DNA from: Rhizobacter sp. OV335
GTDB lineage: Bacteria; Pseudomonadota; Gammaproteobacteria; Burkholderiales; Burkholderiaceae_C
Direction: 5' to 3'
DNA: 64,000 nt
Assembly (NCBI RefSeq): GCF_900142965.1
Contig: NZ_FRCQ01000014.1
Coordinates: 1-64,000, forward strand
In this document: positions 17,818 to 27,404 of the stretch, piece after piece
How the letters are laid out: every line of letters starts with the position of its first letter
How positions within the stretch are numbered: position 1 is the first letter of the stretch
Position numbers and translations under genes: made by a program
Notes under the pieces: generated by a model
Told to the model about the DNA's origin: nothing
What the model saw: the letters and a program-made list of their open reading frames with translations, nothing else
Databases searched by the model: none

Positions 17818-19824
17818 ATGCCGCTCCTGCGCCACCCACACCGCCTCGCCCTCAGCGCCGTCGCCCTGGCCTGCGTCCCCTCTGCCTGGGCCCAGCAAGC
17901 TGAAGCACCTGCCGAGCCCATCCACCTGGAACCCGTCGAGATCCAGGGCCAGCGCGCGCGCAACGCCGCCGGCAAGCAGACGCTGACACGCGAGGAGCTG
18001 TCGCGCATCCCCGGCAGCAGCGGCGACCCGATGAAGGCCGTGATGGCCCTGCCCGGCGTGACCACCACCGACGACAGCAGCAGCGCCCCCGCGGTGCGAG
18101 GTGCGCGGCCGCAGGACAACGCCTACTACGTCGACTTCCTGCCCGTGGGCTACCTGTTCCACCTGGGCGGCTTCGCCAGCACCTTCCACCCCGACCTGAT
18201 TCGCCGCTTCGACCTGGCCAGCGCCGCATGGAGCCCCGAGTACGGCGACGTGGTGGGCGCGGTGTTCGACATCTCGCTGCGCAACCCGCGCAGCGACCGC
18301 CTCGGCGGCAAGCTCGACTTCAGCCTGCTGGGGGCCAGCGTGCTGGCCGAAGGGCCCATCGGCGATGGCGTGTCGTTCTTCCTGGCCGGGCGGCGCAGCT
18401 GGTTCGACCTGGCCGTCAAGACGGTGGAAGACGAGAAAGAAGGCGTCAGCCTCACCGTGCCCGTGTACCACGACTCGCAGGGCCGGCTGTTGTGGGAGCT
18501 GAACCCCGGCCATCGCCTGCGCCTGGACTTCAGCACCGCAAACGACCGCATCGACTTCACCACGAAAGAGGGCTCCAGGGCTGTACAGCGCGACCCGGTG
18601 CTGCTGGGGAACAGCAGCATGCACCAGTCCTACAGCAGCTTCGCACTCAGCTGGGATGGCGAGTTCGCCCCGTCCACCAGCAACCAGCTCGCGCTGGGCC
18701 AGATGGCCACCCGCGACTTCACGCGCATCGGCAGCGCGGGCTTCTACGACGCCGAGGTGGTCACCACCTATCTGCGCGAGCAACTGCGCCTGGCCTGGAC
18801 GCCCGAGCACGCCACGACGCTGGGCGCTGCGGTGAACAGCCGCCTCGTCGATCTTGAGCTGGACATCCAGGACCCGCGCTGTACCGAGTTCGACCCCAAT
18901 TGCGACATCAGCACGGCCGGCCGCGTGGTCTCGCTGCAGAAGACACGCCAGAACCAGGCCGAGGCGTACGCCCATCACCGATGGCGGCTGACGCCGCAGT
19001 GGACGGCCACCGGTGGCCTGCGTGCCAGCCGCGATTTCTACCTGCGGCAGACCTTCACCGAGCCGCGCCTGGGACTGGAGTGGAACGTGTTGCCACGCAC
19101 CCTGGTGTCGGTGGGCACGGGCCGGCACCACCAGCCGCCGCCCATCGAGCAGGCGCTGCGCGACATCGGCAACCCCCAGCTCGCCCACCTGCGCAGCACG
19201 CAGCACGTGCTGGGCGTGACGCAGGCACTCGACGCAGGCTGGTCGGTGCGTGCCGAGGTCTATCGCAAGACCTTCCAGGGCTACGCGGTCGACGACCCGG
19301 CGCTGAACTATCGCAACGGCGGCAGCGGCACGGCCAGCGGTTTCGAGCTGCTGGTGAAGAAGGACGGCAGCGAGAGGTTGACAGGCTTCTTCTCGCTCAG
19401 CGTCTCGCAGGCACGGCGTCGCAACGACCTCACGGGCGAGAGCTTCCGCTTCGACTACGACCAGCCCGTCATCGCCACGCTGGTGGGCCAGTACAAGCAG
19501 TCGGACGCCTGGACCTGGGGCGCCAAGTGGAGCTACCACACCGGCTCGCCGTACACGCCGGTGGTGGGCACCGGCGTGTACCCTGATGGGCGCCCCAAGC
19601 CGGTCTATGGCGCCATCAATTCGCTGCGCGTACCCGCCTACCACCGGCTGGACCTGCGGCTCGACCGCAAGGTGTCGGATCGCTTCACGTACTACGTCGA
19701 GCTGATCAACGCCTACAACCGAAAGAATGTCTCGGGCTACAGCTACAGCCCCGACTACAGGACACGCGAAGAGGCCTACCAGTTGCCGGTGCTGACCTCT
19801 TTCGGAATCCAGTACTCGTTCTAG
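17818..19824 (+). CDS. TonB-dependent outer-membrane receptor
   Basis: 668 aa. The signal peptide ends at about AWA (residue 25). The plug domain (about 45-160) includes [11 protein letters not shown] and A-V-M-A-L-P-G-V, and the rest is a beta-barrel ending in the terminal phenylalanine (G-I-Q-Y-S-F) expected for assembly by BamA. At 668 aa it is of ordinary length for ferric-siderophore or small carbohydrate receptors. It begins 73 bp after the histidine kinase gene on the same strand. The cargo is unknown; the nearby GH74 enzyme makes an oligosaccharide possible and a siderophore equally so. Confidence 0.9.
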   Translation: MPLLRHPHRLALSAVALACVPSAWAQQAEAPAEPIHLEPVEIQGQRARNAAGKQTLTREELSRIPGSSGDPMKAVMALPGVTTTDDSSSAPAVRGARPQDNAYYVDFLPVGYLFHLGGFASTFHPDLIRRFDLASAAWSPEYGDVVGAVFDISLRNPRSDRLGGKLDFSLLGASVLAEGPIGDGVSFFLAGRRSWFDLAVKTVEDEKEGVSLTVPVYHDSQGRLLWELNPGHRLRLDFSTANDRIDFTTKEGSRAVQRDPVLLGNSSMHQSYSSFALSWDGEFAPSTSNQLALGQMATRDFTRIGSAGFYDAEVVTTYLREQLRLAWTPEHATTLGAAVNSRLVDLELDIQDPRCTEFDPNCDISTAGRVVSLQKTRQNQAEAYAHHRWRLTPQWTATGGLRASRDFYLRQTFTEPRLGLEWNVLPRTLVSVGTGRHHQPPPIEQALRDIGNPQLAHLRSTQHVLGVTQALDAGWSVRAEVYRKTFQGYAVDDPALNYRNGGSGTASGFELLVKKDGSERLTGFFSLSVSQARRRNDLTGESFRFDYDQPVIATLVGQYKQSDAWTWGAKWSYHTGSPYTPVVGTGVYPDGRPKPVYGAINSLRVPAYHRLDLRLDRKVSDRFTYYVELINAYNRKNVSGYSYSPDYRTREEAYQLPVLTSFGIQYSF

Positions 19825-20049
19825 CGCCCGGCGGCGCCGAAGGTCAGGAAGGTCAACATCGGCGACGCGTATTCCGGCTGGGTCGGGAAGAACGCCGTGG
19901 CGATGTTCGTGGCGTAAAAGCCGAAAAGGAAGAAATCGAACATCTCGAGCAGGTTGCCGCTCGTGACTTGCAGCACGGATCGCAACGGCGCGATGCGGGA
20001 GCGAAACGGGGGGGTCGGCGATGGGAATGCTCCGGCTGTCGAGGCTCAT
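19825..20049 (-). pseudogene. 5' fragment of an MHS-family (citrate/tricarballylate-type) MFS transporter, frameshifted
   Basis: On the minus strand an ATG at 20049 opens [14 protein letters not shown]. If one base of the seven-G run at 20008-20014 is dropped, the frame continues as [30 protein letters not shown], the unmistakable start of metabolite:H+ symporters of the CitA/TcuC type. The match runs to about residue 75 and then stops at 19821-19823, inside the end of the TonB receptor gene; the remaining 350 or so residues are absent. So the gene has both a frameshift and a large 3' deletion. The remaining bases to 20201 hold no other gene. Confidence 0.75.
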
Positions 20050-20201
20050 GCCGTGGTTCCCGTCGAGTCGTGACCGTGCGCCAGGACAGCTGCAATCCGG
20101 GCAGACCCTGGGGACACGGCCGCGCAGCCGCCACGAGCGGATGTCAAACTCGACGGGCAGTCGCTGCACCCCTTCAACCGCCCTTCAACAACGAACACGC
20201 C

Positions 20202-21371
20202 ATGACTTTCCGATCGCCAGTGTTGCGGGGCCTCTTCCACTGTCTTGTTTCGTTCACTGCCTCACTCACCGTCTCGCTCGTCGCGTCGCTGCCTGCCGCC
20301 GCGGCGGACAACAGCGGCTCCAAACCGCCGATCGTGCTCGGGGTGACCGGTGAACTCAGCGGGCTGGCCGTCGGCGTCGAAGGCCTGCAAGGGGCCACGG
20401 CGTACTTCGATTCGGTCAACAAGCGCGGTGGCCTGTTCGGTCGCTTGATCGAACTCAAGGCCTACGACGACGGCCGCGACATCAAGCGGGTGGTGCAGAA
20501 CACCCAGAAGCTGATCGCCGAGGACCATGTCTTCGCCTTGTTCGGCTACCGCAGCACGCCGTCGCTGGAGGCGGCGATCCCGATCCTGTCGAAGGAAGGC
20601 GTGCCGATGATCGCGCCGTATTCCGGCGCGCAGTCGGTGCGCTCGCCGCACAACCCGATGGTCTTCCACCTGCGGGCCAGCTACCAGCAGGAGGCGACCA
20701 AGCTCATCGACCACCTCGCCACCGAAGGCGTGCGCAAGATCGCGGTCTTCTATCAGGACGACCCGTTCGGCAAGGACGCCTTGTCGGGCATGGAGCAGGC
20801 GCTGAAGAAGGCGGGACTCACGGCCATTGCACAAGCCAACTACGATCGCAAGACGCTGAACATAGAGGCCGCGGTCAAGGCGATCGCAGCGGCGGCCCCG
20901 GATGCCGTGGTGATGGCCTGCACGCCCAGCGCCTGCGCCGATTTCATCAAGCAGATGAATGCCGCCGGGCGCCGGCCGCAGTTCCTGCTGCTGTCGAACG
21001 TGAACTCCAACGAATTCGTCAAGTCGCTGGGCGACCTCGGCCGCGGCGTCGTGATGTCGCAGGTCGTGCCCTATCCCTGGAGCAACACCATCCCGCTGGC
21101 ACGCGAGTACCAGCAGGCCCTGAAGGATGGCGGCAGCAAGGTGCCGGTGTCGTACGCCAGCTTCGAAGGCTTCATCGCCGCGAAGCTGGTGGTCAACGCG
21201 CTGCGCTCGGCCGGATCCGACCCGACGCGCGCGGGCCTCATCGCCGCGTTGGAGAAGATGGACGACGTGGATCTCGGAGGGATGCGGGTGCACTTCTCGA
21301 ACAAGAGCCACAACGGCTCCAGCTTCGTGGACCTGACGCTGATCAGCCTGAGCGGCACCTACATCCACTAG
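20202..21371 (+). CDS. ABC transporter substrate-binding protein, LivJ-like
   Basis: 389 aa, with a signal peptide ending near SLPAAAA. The type 1 periplasmic fold shows P-I-V-L-G-V-T-G-E-L-S-G, then A-Y-D-D-G-R-D, H-V-F-A-L-F-G-Y-R-S-T-P-S, F-Y-Q-D-D-P-F-G-K-D and S-Y-A-S-F-E-G-F-I-A-A-K, the usual branched-chain amino acid/amide receptor pattern. No permease or ATPase of this class is nearby, so it is an orphan receptor. Such orphans in Burkholderiales may work with a distant Liv system or with signalling proteins. Its stop overlaps the end of the convergent GH127 gene. Confidence 0.88.
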   Translation: MTFRSPVLRGLFHCLVSFTASLTVSLVASLPAAAADNSGSKPPIVLGVTGELSGLAVGVEGLQGATAYFDSVNKRGGLFGRLIELKAYDDGRDIKRVVQNTQKLIAEDHVFALFGYRSTPSLEAAIPILSKEGVPMIAPYSGAQSVRSPHNPMVFHLRASYQQEATKLIDHLATEGVRKIAVFYQDDPFGKDALSGMEQALKKAGLTAIAQANYDRKTLNIEAAVKAIAAAAPDAVVMACTPSACADFIKQMNAAGRRPQFLLLSNVNSNEFVKSLGDLGRGVVMSQVVPYPWSNTIPLAREYQQALKDGGSKVPVSYASFEGFIAAKLVVNALRSAGSDPTRAGLIAALEKMDDVDLGGMRVHFSNKSHNGSSFVDLTLISLSGTYIH

Positions 21372-23263
21372 GCCCGAGGCAACCACACCGCCATCGGCGA
21401 AGCCCCGCGGTTCTGCCACGCGAAGTACGGAATCGCGACGACCTCGACGGTGTCGCCGCCGGGCGGCACGTCCGGCTTGCCCGGCTGCACGCGCCGGTAC
21501 AGCGCGTCGTCCCAGGCCGCATCGCGCGGCACGATGCGCGCCGTGCCACGCAGGGTCACCACCCCGCCCAGCGTGTCCGGCTCGAACCGGCTCTCGAACG
21601 CGGCCTGCGTGTCGATGCTCAAGTCCTCGATGTCCGCACCCGGGTGGTCCAGCGCCTCCACGCAGTACAGCAGCGGACCGCGCGTCAGCGCGATGCGCCC
21701 CGCGTTCTCGTGCACCCGCGGGTGGCTTTGCCAGCACTGCACGGGCATGGGAAGCGTGAGCTGCACCACGTCGCCGGCCTGCCAGTCGCGGCTGATCGCC
21801 GCATACGCACCAGCCTCGACGGCCTGCAGCACGGCGCGCCCGTTGACCGCGAGGCTTGCGCCGCCGTCGCACCAGCCCGGCACGCGGACGTGCAGCGTGA
21901 AGCTGCCCGCCGTGCCGACCTCGATCGCGACGCTGCCGTCCCACGGGTACTGCGTGCGCTGCGCGAGCTGCACCGTGCGTTCGCCCAGCGGAATGCGTGC
22001 CGTCCCTTCGATGAAAAGGTGGACCCAGATGGCCTCGGCGCTGGTGCTGTACACGCAGCCCGGCAGGCCCGCGACGGTGCGGGCCACGTTGGGCGGGCAG
22101 CAGGCCACGTCGTACCAGGCCTGTCGGTGGTGCGTGCCGTCGTCTTCAAGCGGGTTGACGTAGAAGTAGTGCCTGCCGTCCAGCCCCCAGCCGGGCAGCA
22201 TGCCGTTGTACAAGCTCCACTCCAGCAGGTCGGCGTGGCGCGCATCGCCGGTCGCGGCCAGCATGCGGTGGTTCCACATCATGCTGCCGATGGCTGCGCA
22301 GGTCTCGGTGTAGGCGCGGGCATTCGGCAGCTCGAAGTCCTTGCCCAGCGCCTCGCCCTCGTAGCGCGCGCCCATGCCGCCGGAGATGTACATGCGCCGG
22401 CGCGTCAGCTGGGTCCACAGCGAGCCGAGCCGGTCGAGCAGCGCCGCGTCCTCGCGCTCCAGCGCCAGGTCGGTGATGCCGCAGGCCATGTAGAGCGCGC
22501 GCACCGCGTGGCCGCACAGACAGGTCATGGCACGGATCGGCACGTCGTCCTGGAAGTAGTCCAGCCCCATGCGGCCACCGTGGAGCAGGCCGTGCCCGCG
22601 CGCATGGATGAAGAACTCGGCCTGCTTCAGGTAGCGCGGCTCGCCGGTCTCGCGGGCCAGCTCGATCAGCGCCATCTCGATCTCTTCGTGGCCGTCCACC
22701 ATCACGCGCTTGCCCTCGCCGGCCGGGCCGAACACCTCGCACAGCAGGTCGGCGAAGCGCCGCGCCACGGTCAGCAGCCGCGTGCTGCCGGTGACGCGGT
22801 GATGCGCCACCGCTGCCTGGATCAAGTGCCCGCCGCAGTACATCTCGTGCAGGTCGCGCAGGTTGCTCCAGCGCTCGTGCCGGCGCTCCAGGCTGAACCA
22901 GGTGTTGATGTAGCCGTCGTCGCCCTGTGCCGCCTCGATCAGCGCAATGGCCGCGTCGATGCGCTCCTGCAGTGCCGGCACCGGCCCGGCGGCCTGCGCC
23001 CACGACGCCGCCTCGATCCACTTGTAGACGTCGGAGTCGTTGAAGAAGATGCCGGCATACGGCCCGTCGTACCGCCCGGTCACGCGCCGGAAGTTGTTCA
23101 GCCGGCCGGTGCTCTCCAGCAAGTCGTACTGTGTGGGCAGCGTGACCGCCACGTTGCGCTGCAGGCGCGGCCCCCAGAAGCGGCCCGCCAGCGTGACGGC
23201 GGCCACCGCCACCGGCCGCAGCACGGCGCCGCGGCTGCGGCTGAAATCGACGACGAATGTCAT
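21368..23263 (-). CDS. GH127 beta-L-arabinofuranosidase
   Basis: 631 aa from the ATG at 23263; an in-frame ATG 18 codons earlier would extend it toward the permease gene. The family (formerly DUF1680) is recognised by N-F-R-R-V-T-G at the start, L-H-E-M-Y-C-G-G-H-L-I-Q-A and Y-I-S-G-G-M-G. The active-site set is intact: Glu320 and Cys322 in YTETCA, and Cys388-Cys389 in ACCPPN. In HypBA1 these hold a zinc ion and supply the nucleophilic cysteine. There is no signal peptide, so it works in the cytoplasm, hydrolysing beta-L-arabinofuranosides brought in by the ABC importer encoded just upstream. The sugar specificity is from the family. Confidence 0.92.
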   Translation of the reverse strand: MTFVVDFSRSRGAVLRPVAVAAVTLAGRFWGPRLQRNVAVTLPTQYDLLESTGRLNNFRRVTGRYDGPYAGIFFNDSDVYKWIEAASWAQAAGPVPALQERIDAAIALIEAAQGDDGYINTWFSLERRHERWSNLRDLHEMYCGGHLIQAAVAHHRVTGSTRLLTVARRFADLLCEVFGPAGEGKRVMVDGHEEIEMALIELARETGEPRYLKQAEFFIHARGHGLLHGGRMGLDYFQDDVPIRAMTCLCGHAVRALYMACGITDLALEREDAALLDRLGSLWTQLTRRRMYISGGMGARYEGEALGKDFELPNARAYTETCAAIGSMMWNHRMLAATGDARHADLLEWSLYNGMLPGWGLDGRHYFYVNPLEDDGTHHRQAWYDVACCPPNVARTVAGLPGCVYSTSAEAIWVHLFIEGTARIPLGERTVQLAQRTQYPWDGSVAIEVGTAGSFTLHVRVPGWCDGGASLAVNGRAVLQAVEAGAYAAISRDWQAGDVVQLTLPMPVQCWQSHPRVHENAGRIALTRGPLLYCVEALDHPGADIEDLSIDTQAAFESRFEPDTLGGVVTLRGTARIVPRDAAWDDALYRRVQPGKPDVPPGGDTVEVVAIPYFAWQNRGASPMAVWLPRA

Positions 23264-23300
23264 GAAGCGTTCCCGGTGGACTCGGTGGAGATCGACGGCA

Positions 23301-24203
23301 TCAGGCCTTGACCGCACCCGCGATCAGGCCCTGGATGTAGTAGCGCTGCAGCAGCAGGAACAGCGCCGCGCACGGCACGATGGAGAGCACGATGCCGGCC
23401 TGCATCAAGCCCCAGTTGACGGAGCCGAGCTGGCCGCTCTGCGCGTTGATCAGCATCACCGGCAGCGTGAAGGCGCGCGAATCGGAGATCAGGATCAGCG
23501 CGGCCAGCAGCTCGTTCCAGGAACCGAAGAAGGCGAACAACGCGACCGTCGCGAGGCCGGGCCCGACCAGCGGCAGCATCACCCGCAGCAGCAGGCCGAG
23601 CGGCGAGCAGCCGTCGAGCACCGCGGCCTCTTCGATGTCCCTCGGGACCGCATCGAACGCATTGCGCATCATGAAGACGGCGAACGGCAGCTGGAAGGTG
23701 GTGTAGACCAGCGCCAGGCCGAGCTGCGTGTCCTGCAGGTGCAGCAGCCGCAGCAGCACGAACAGCGGGTTGAGGATGGACTGGAACGGGATCATCAAGG
23801 TCGCCAGGATCAGCATGAACAAGGCATGCCGCCCGGGGAACGTGAAGCGCGAGAAGCCGTAGCCGCCCAGCGTCGCGAGCACCAGCGTGAACAGCACCGT
23901 CATCGAGGCCACGCCGGCGCTGTTGCCGAGGTAGCGGCCGATGCCCTGCCCGTAGTTCGCCAGGTTGCGGTAGTTCTCGAGCGAGAAGCGGCTGGGCCAG
24001 TACAGCGGCGGCGACGCCGAGGCTTCGGCCGCGGTCTCGAACGACGTCAGCAGCGACCACAGGATCGGGAACAGGAACATCAGCATCAGCACGCTGCACA
24101 GCCCGTAGTACGCGGCCTGCAGGCCGAGCCGGCGCCAGTGGTAGCGGCCGGGGGTGTCGATCGCGGCGTGCGGGCGCATCGAGAGCGGCGCGAGTTCGAT
24201 CAT
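23301..24203 (-). CDS. sugar ABC transporter permease, MalG-type
   Basis: 300 aa from the ATG at 24203 (MIELAPLSMR). About six membrane segments are visible. The cytoplasmic EAA loop is E-E-A-A-V-L-D-G-C-S-P-L-G-L-L-L-R-V-M-L-P-L, as in CUT1 permeases of the MalG half. Its ATG overlaps the stop of the partner permease gene as ATGA. It probably forms a heterodimer with that partner to import an oligosaccharide, most likely arabinose-containing given the adjacent GH127 gene. Confidence 0.94.
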   Translation of the reverse strand: MIELAPLSMRPHAAIDTPGRYHWRRLGLQAAYYGLCSVLMLMFLFPILWSLLTSFETAAEASASPPLYWPSRFSLENYRNLANYGQGIGRYLGNSAGVASMTVLFTLVLATLGGYGFSRFTFPGRHALFMLILATLMIPFQSILNPLFVLLRLLHLQDTQLGLALVYTTFQLPFAVFMMRNAFDAVPRDIEEAAVLDGCSPLGLLLRVMLPLVGPGLATVALFAFFGSWNELLAALILISDSRAFTLPVMLINAQSGQLGSVNWGLMQAGIVLSIVPCAALFLLLQRYYIQGLIAGAVKA

Positions 24204-25084
24204 CGCTCGTCCCTCAGCAGGTACAGCTGCACGGCGGAGAGCACCAGCAGCATCAGCAGCAGCACCACCGACATCGCCGCGCCGTAGCCCAGCTTGAAGT
24301 AGGTGAACGAGGCGCGGTAGATCCAGTGCACGACGGTGATCGTGCTGTTGAACGGCCCGCCGCGCGTCATCACGAAGAACTGCTCGAAGGCCAGGAAGGA
24401 CCCGATGAAGGACATGGTCAGCGCGAGCGCGAAGGTGCGCCGCATCAGCGGAATGGTGATGTGGCGCACCTGGGCCCACCAGCGCGCGCCGTCGAGGCTG
24501 GCCGCCTCGTACAGGTCGACCGGGATCGCCTGCATGCCCACCAGCAGGATCACCATCGTGAAGCCGGCCGCCTTCCACATCACCATCACCACGATGGAGG
24601 CCAGCGCGCCGTAGGTGTCGCCGAGCCACTGCACCGGCTCGTCGATCCAGCCGAGATCCATCAGCACGGCGCTGAAGATGCCGACCTGGTCATTGAACAG
24701 CCAGGTCCACAGCAGGCTGGCCGTGGTCATGCCGATCACCACCGGCAGGAAATAGGCGGTGCGGAAGATCCCGACGAAGCGCACGCCACGGTGCACCAGC
24801 AGCGCCAGTGCAAACGCGAACAGGAAGATCGCCGGCGTGACGACCAGCGTGTACTTCACCGTGAAGAGCACGCTGCCCCAGAAGGACGCATCGTGGAACA
24901 GGTCCAGGTAGTTCTTCAGGCCGGTGAAGCTCGGGTGGCCGAGCAGGGGCCAGTTGTTCAGCGACATCCACGCCGTCATCAGCAGCGGGACGATGAAGAA
25001 CAGCGTCGTCACCGCCAGGCACGGCAGGATGAAGAGCAGGCCAGCGCGCCCGCGGCGAACCCGGAGGCCGAGGAGTGCCAGCAT
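24200..25084 (-). CDS. sugar ABC transporter permease, MalF-type
   Basis: 294 aa, starting two bases after the stop of the binding-protein gene. Six membrane segments are visible. The EAA-type loop reads Y-E-A-A-S-L-D-G-A-R-W-W-A-Q-V-R-H-I-T-I-P-L. It is the first permease of the CUT1 pair; no ATPase gene is present in this operon, so the importer must borrow a shared MsmK/UgpC-type ATPase encoded elsewhere. Confidence 0.94.
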   Translation of the reverse strand: MLALLGLRVRRGRAGLLFILPCLAVTTLFFIVPLLMTAWMSLNNWPLLGHPSFTGLKNYLDLFHDASFWGSVLFTVKYTLVVTPAIFLFAFALALLVHRGVRFVGIFRTAYFLPVVIGMTTASLLWTWLFNDQVGIFSAVLMDLGWIDEPVQWLGDTYGALASIVVMVMWKAAGFTMVILLVGMQAIPVDLYEAASLDGARWWAQVRHITIPLMRRTFALALTMSFIGSFLAFEQFFVMTRGGPFNSTITVVHWIYRASFTYFKLGYGAAMSVVLLLMLLVLSAVQLYLLRDER

Positions 25085-25086
25085 CC

Positions 25087-26340
25087 TCAGGGCGCGGCCA
25101 GGACTTGCCGGAACCTGGCCTGCGCGTCCTTGATGGCCACGTCGACGCCCTTGCCGAACACCGCCTCCTGGATCATCGCGAGCCAAGGGCCGTTGGGGTC
25201 GTTGATCAGCTGGTTGAAGTGCACCGAGTACGGCGTGCGCCCGGACTGCATCGCGACCGACGCCATCGCGAAGCGGCTGTCCTGCCGGCTGTAGGCGTTG
25301 TCGGCCAGGTCGGCACGCACCGGGATGCTGCCGTTCTTCGCGAACTGTTCGACCTGCACTTCCTCGGACAGGCACCAGGTGATGAAGTCCCAGGCCTCCT
25401 TCTTGTGCCGGGAGCCGACCGGGATGGCGATGGAGTCTCCGCCGGCGAAGCTGGCACTGCCGCCCTTCTCGCCGGGCAGCGGCGCCACGCCGAAGTCGAT
25501 CTCGGGGTGGTCCTTTTTCAGCAGGCCGATCGCGAAGGCGCCCGTCCCCTGCATGCCGATCTTGCCGGAGAAGAACGGGCTGATGAAGTTGCTGCCGTTG
25601 TCGGTCTTGACGCCGCCGGGCATCACGCCGTCCTTCCACAGGCGGCGGTACATCGCGAGCGTGTTGCGCAGCGCGGGGTTGTCGAGCGCATCGCTCTTGC
25701 CGTCAGCCGAGAACACGTCGCCGCCCGAGGCCCAGACGTAGGGCGTCATCGTGAAGATGTTGCAGCCGCCGCACGCGCCGGAGAAGTAGAAGCCTTTGAC
25801 ACCGCCACCCAGCGCGGCGATCTTCCGGGCGTAGGCCTCCAGTTCGGCCAGCGTGGTCGGCGGCTTCTCGGGGTCCAGGCCGGCGCGCTTGAACAGCGCC
25901 TTGTTGTAGAGCAGGAAGGAGCTTTCCGCGCTGAACGGCACGGCGTACTGCTTGCCGCCGTACATGGCCAGGCGGACGTGCGAGGGCGACAGGCTCTTCG
26001 CGAACGGCAGGGCGCGCGCCTCGGCGCCGATGTCGCTCAGCTGCCCGGCCTGCGCGAAAGCGGGCACGAAGATCAGGTCGATTGCGACCACGTCGGGTGC
26101 CGCGCCGCCCGCCACGGCGGTGCCGAACTTGGTGACGAAGTCATCGCTCGGGATGACGGTCAGCGCCACCTTGTTGGCCTGCTTGGCGTTCCAGGTCTTG
26201 ACCAGCGGCTCCACGAAGCCGGCGTCTGCGGCACGGATCCAGAAGCTGATCTCCTGGCCGGCTTGGGCGTGGACGCCGCCTGCCAGCAGCACAGCCGCCA
26301 GGCCACCGGCGAGCTGTTTCGCCCAGTTGGGACTACGCAT
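25087..26340 (-). CDS. sugar ABC transporter substrate-binding protein (CUT1 family)
   Basis: 417 aa; ATG at 26340 with GGAG eight bases upstream and a signal peptide ending GVHAQA. The extracellular solute-binding family 1 fold is shown by V-P-S/A-x-A-E-S-S-F-L-L-Y-N-K-A-L-F-K-R-A-G-type segments, by S-F-A-G-G-D-S-I-A-I-P and by E-A-W-D-F-I-T-W-C-L-S. A C-G-G-C pair near residue 200 is unusual for the family and might form a disulphide. It heads the operon binding protein-permease-permease-GH127 and is divergent from an AraC gene. Ligand is probably an arabino-oligosaccharide (inference from GH127). Confidence 0.92.
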   Translation of the reverse strand: MRSPNWAKQLAGGLAAVLLAGGVHAQAGQEISFWIRAADAGFVEPLVKTWNAKQANKVALTVIPSDDFVTKFGTAVAGGAAPDVVAIDLIFVPAFAQAGQLSDIGAEARALPFAKSLSPSHVRLAMYGGKQYAVPFSAESSFLLYNKALFKRAGLDPEKPPTTLAELEAYARKIAALGGGVKGFYFSGACGGCNIFTMTPYVWASGGDVFSADGKSDALDNPALRNTLAMYRRLWKDGVMPGGVKTDNGSNFISPFFSGKIGMQGTGAFAIGLLKKDHPEIDFGVAPLPGEKGGSASFAGGDSIAIPVGSRHKKEAWDFITWCLSEEVQVEQFAKNGSIPVRADLADNAYSRQDSRFAMASVAMQSGRTPYSVHFNQLINDPNGPWLAMIQEAVFGKGVDVAIKDAQARFRQVLAAP

Positions 26341-26415
26341 GGGTTTGTCTCCTGCTTGTTGGTGTTGGTGCGCGGTGAAAGCCATGTTGACAGCAACGAA
26401 TGCGGCCAACAAGAT

Positions 26416-26442
26416 GACAAAGCCCGAGCAAAACGGGACAAA
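26416..26442. promoter_or_regulatory. direct repeat likely bound by the divergent AraC regulator
   Basis: GACAAA occurs at 26416-26421 and 26437-26442, exactly 21 bp (two helical turns) apart, in the 117-bp gap between the arabinoside importer operon and the AraC gene. AraC-family proteins often bind direct repeats at this spacing. Between the copies, CCCG and CGGG face each other. Confidence 0.4.
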
Positions 26443-26457
26443 TCCGACTTCCTTCGA

Positions 26458-27297
26458 ATGCAGGACAGCAGCCTCTCGTTTGCGCTTCCGATGGCCTTGC
26501 AGGCAACCAACGGCGGGCTTTTCATGTCGCGTGCCGTGGGCGAGCATCCGCGCCGCGTGATCGATTCGTTCGAGCTGCTGTACGTCAAGCGCGGCACGCT
26601 GGGCATCGAGGAGGCGGGGCGCGAATTCCGGGTCGGCGCCGAAGAGACGCTGCTGCTGTGGCCCGGCAAGGAGCACGGCGGTACCCTGCCCTACCCGCCC
26701 GACCTGCAGTTCTTCTGGGCGCACTTCGTACTGCCCGCCAAGCCGGCGCGGCAGGCCGCGCAGATGCTCGACGTGCCGCAGCACGCGATGGTGGCGCGCC
26801 CCGAGCAGATGACCAGCCTGTTCCGGCGCTTCCTGAACGAGCAGGAGCTGCTGGGCGAGCGCCAGATTCCGATGAGCCTGATGCTGATGCTGATGCTGTG
26901 GGAGGTGACGAACTCGCGCGCCGTCGGGACCATCGGCAGCGTGCAGGACAGCTCCGCGGCCGTGCTGGCGGCGCGGGCCGAGGCGCTGATCTGCACCGGC
27001 TTCCACGGACCGATGAGCACCTCGACGATTGCCGCGGCGCTGGGCTGCAACGCCGACTACCTGGGGCGGGTGTTCCGCACCATCTACCGCTGCACGCTGA
27101 CCGAGGCCATCCACCTGCGGCGGCTGCGCCAGGCGACGGCCCTGCTGGCCGAAGGCAAGACCTCGATCGATGCCATCGCCGCGCGTTGCGGATTCGACGA
27201 CACCGGCTATTTCCGGCGGCTGTTCAAGCGATCGACCGGCATGACGCCGCAGGCGTACCGGCGGCTGCACCTGCGGGTGCATGTGAATACGGGGTGA
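26458..27297 (+). CDS. AraC-family transcriptional regulator
   Basis: 279 aa from the ATG at 26458; no clear ribosome site, so the exact start is uncertain. Residues about 20-110 form a cupin-like arabinose-binding-type sensor (E-L-L-Y-V-K-R-G-T-L-G-I, L-L-W-P-G-K-E-H-G-G). The last 100 residues hold two helix-turn-helix units, the second ending in the signature G-F-D-D-T-G-Y-F-R-R-L-F-K-R-S-T-G-M-T-P-Q-A-Y-R. It is divergent from the CUT1/GH127 operon and is its probable activator. Confidence 0.9.
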   Translation: MQDSSLSFALPMALQATNGGLFMSRAVGEHPRRVIDSFELLYVKRGTLGIEEAGREFRVGAEETLLLWPGKEHGGTLPYPPDLQFFWAHFVLPAKPARQAAQMLDVPQHAMVARPEQMTSLFRRFLNEQELLGERQIPMSLMLMLMLWEVTNSRAVGTIGSVQDSSAAVLAARAEALICTGFHGPMSTSTIAAALGCNADYLGRVFRTIYRCTLTEAIHLRRLRQATALLAEGKTSIDAIAARCGFDDTGYFRRLFKRSTGMTPQAYRRLHLRVHVNTG

Positions 27298-27404
27298 CGT
27301 GACGCCGAGCGGCGCCTCCATGGTCGGCCGCACGCGGGCGGCGACGCCATGGGACCAAGGTCCATGCCCTTCGCTCGGGGGGTCGCTCGCGGTGCCGCGA
27401 AGAA

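Noticed and set aside
17725-20169. Very long open frame opposite the TonB receptor gene
   Set aside because: The plus strand has a signal peptide, plug and barrel with terminal Phe. The antisense product is low-complexity and unrecognisable; its upstream end only brushes the transporter remnant.
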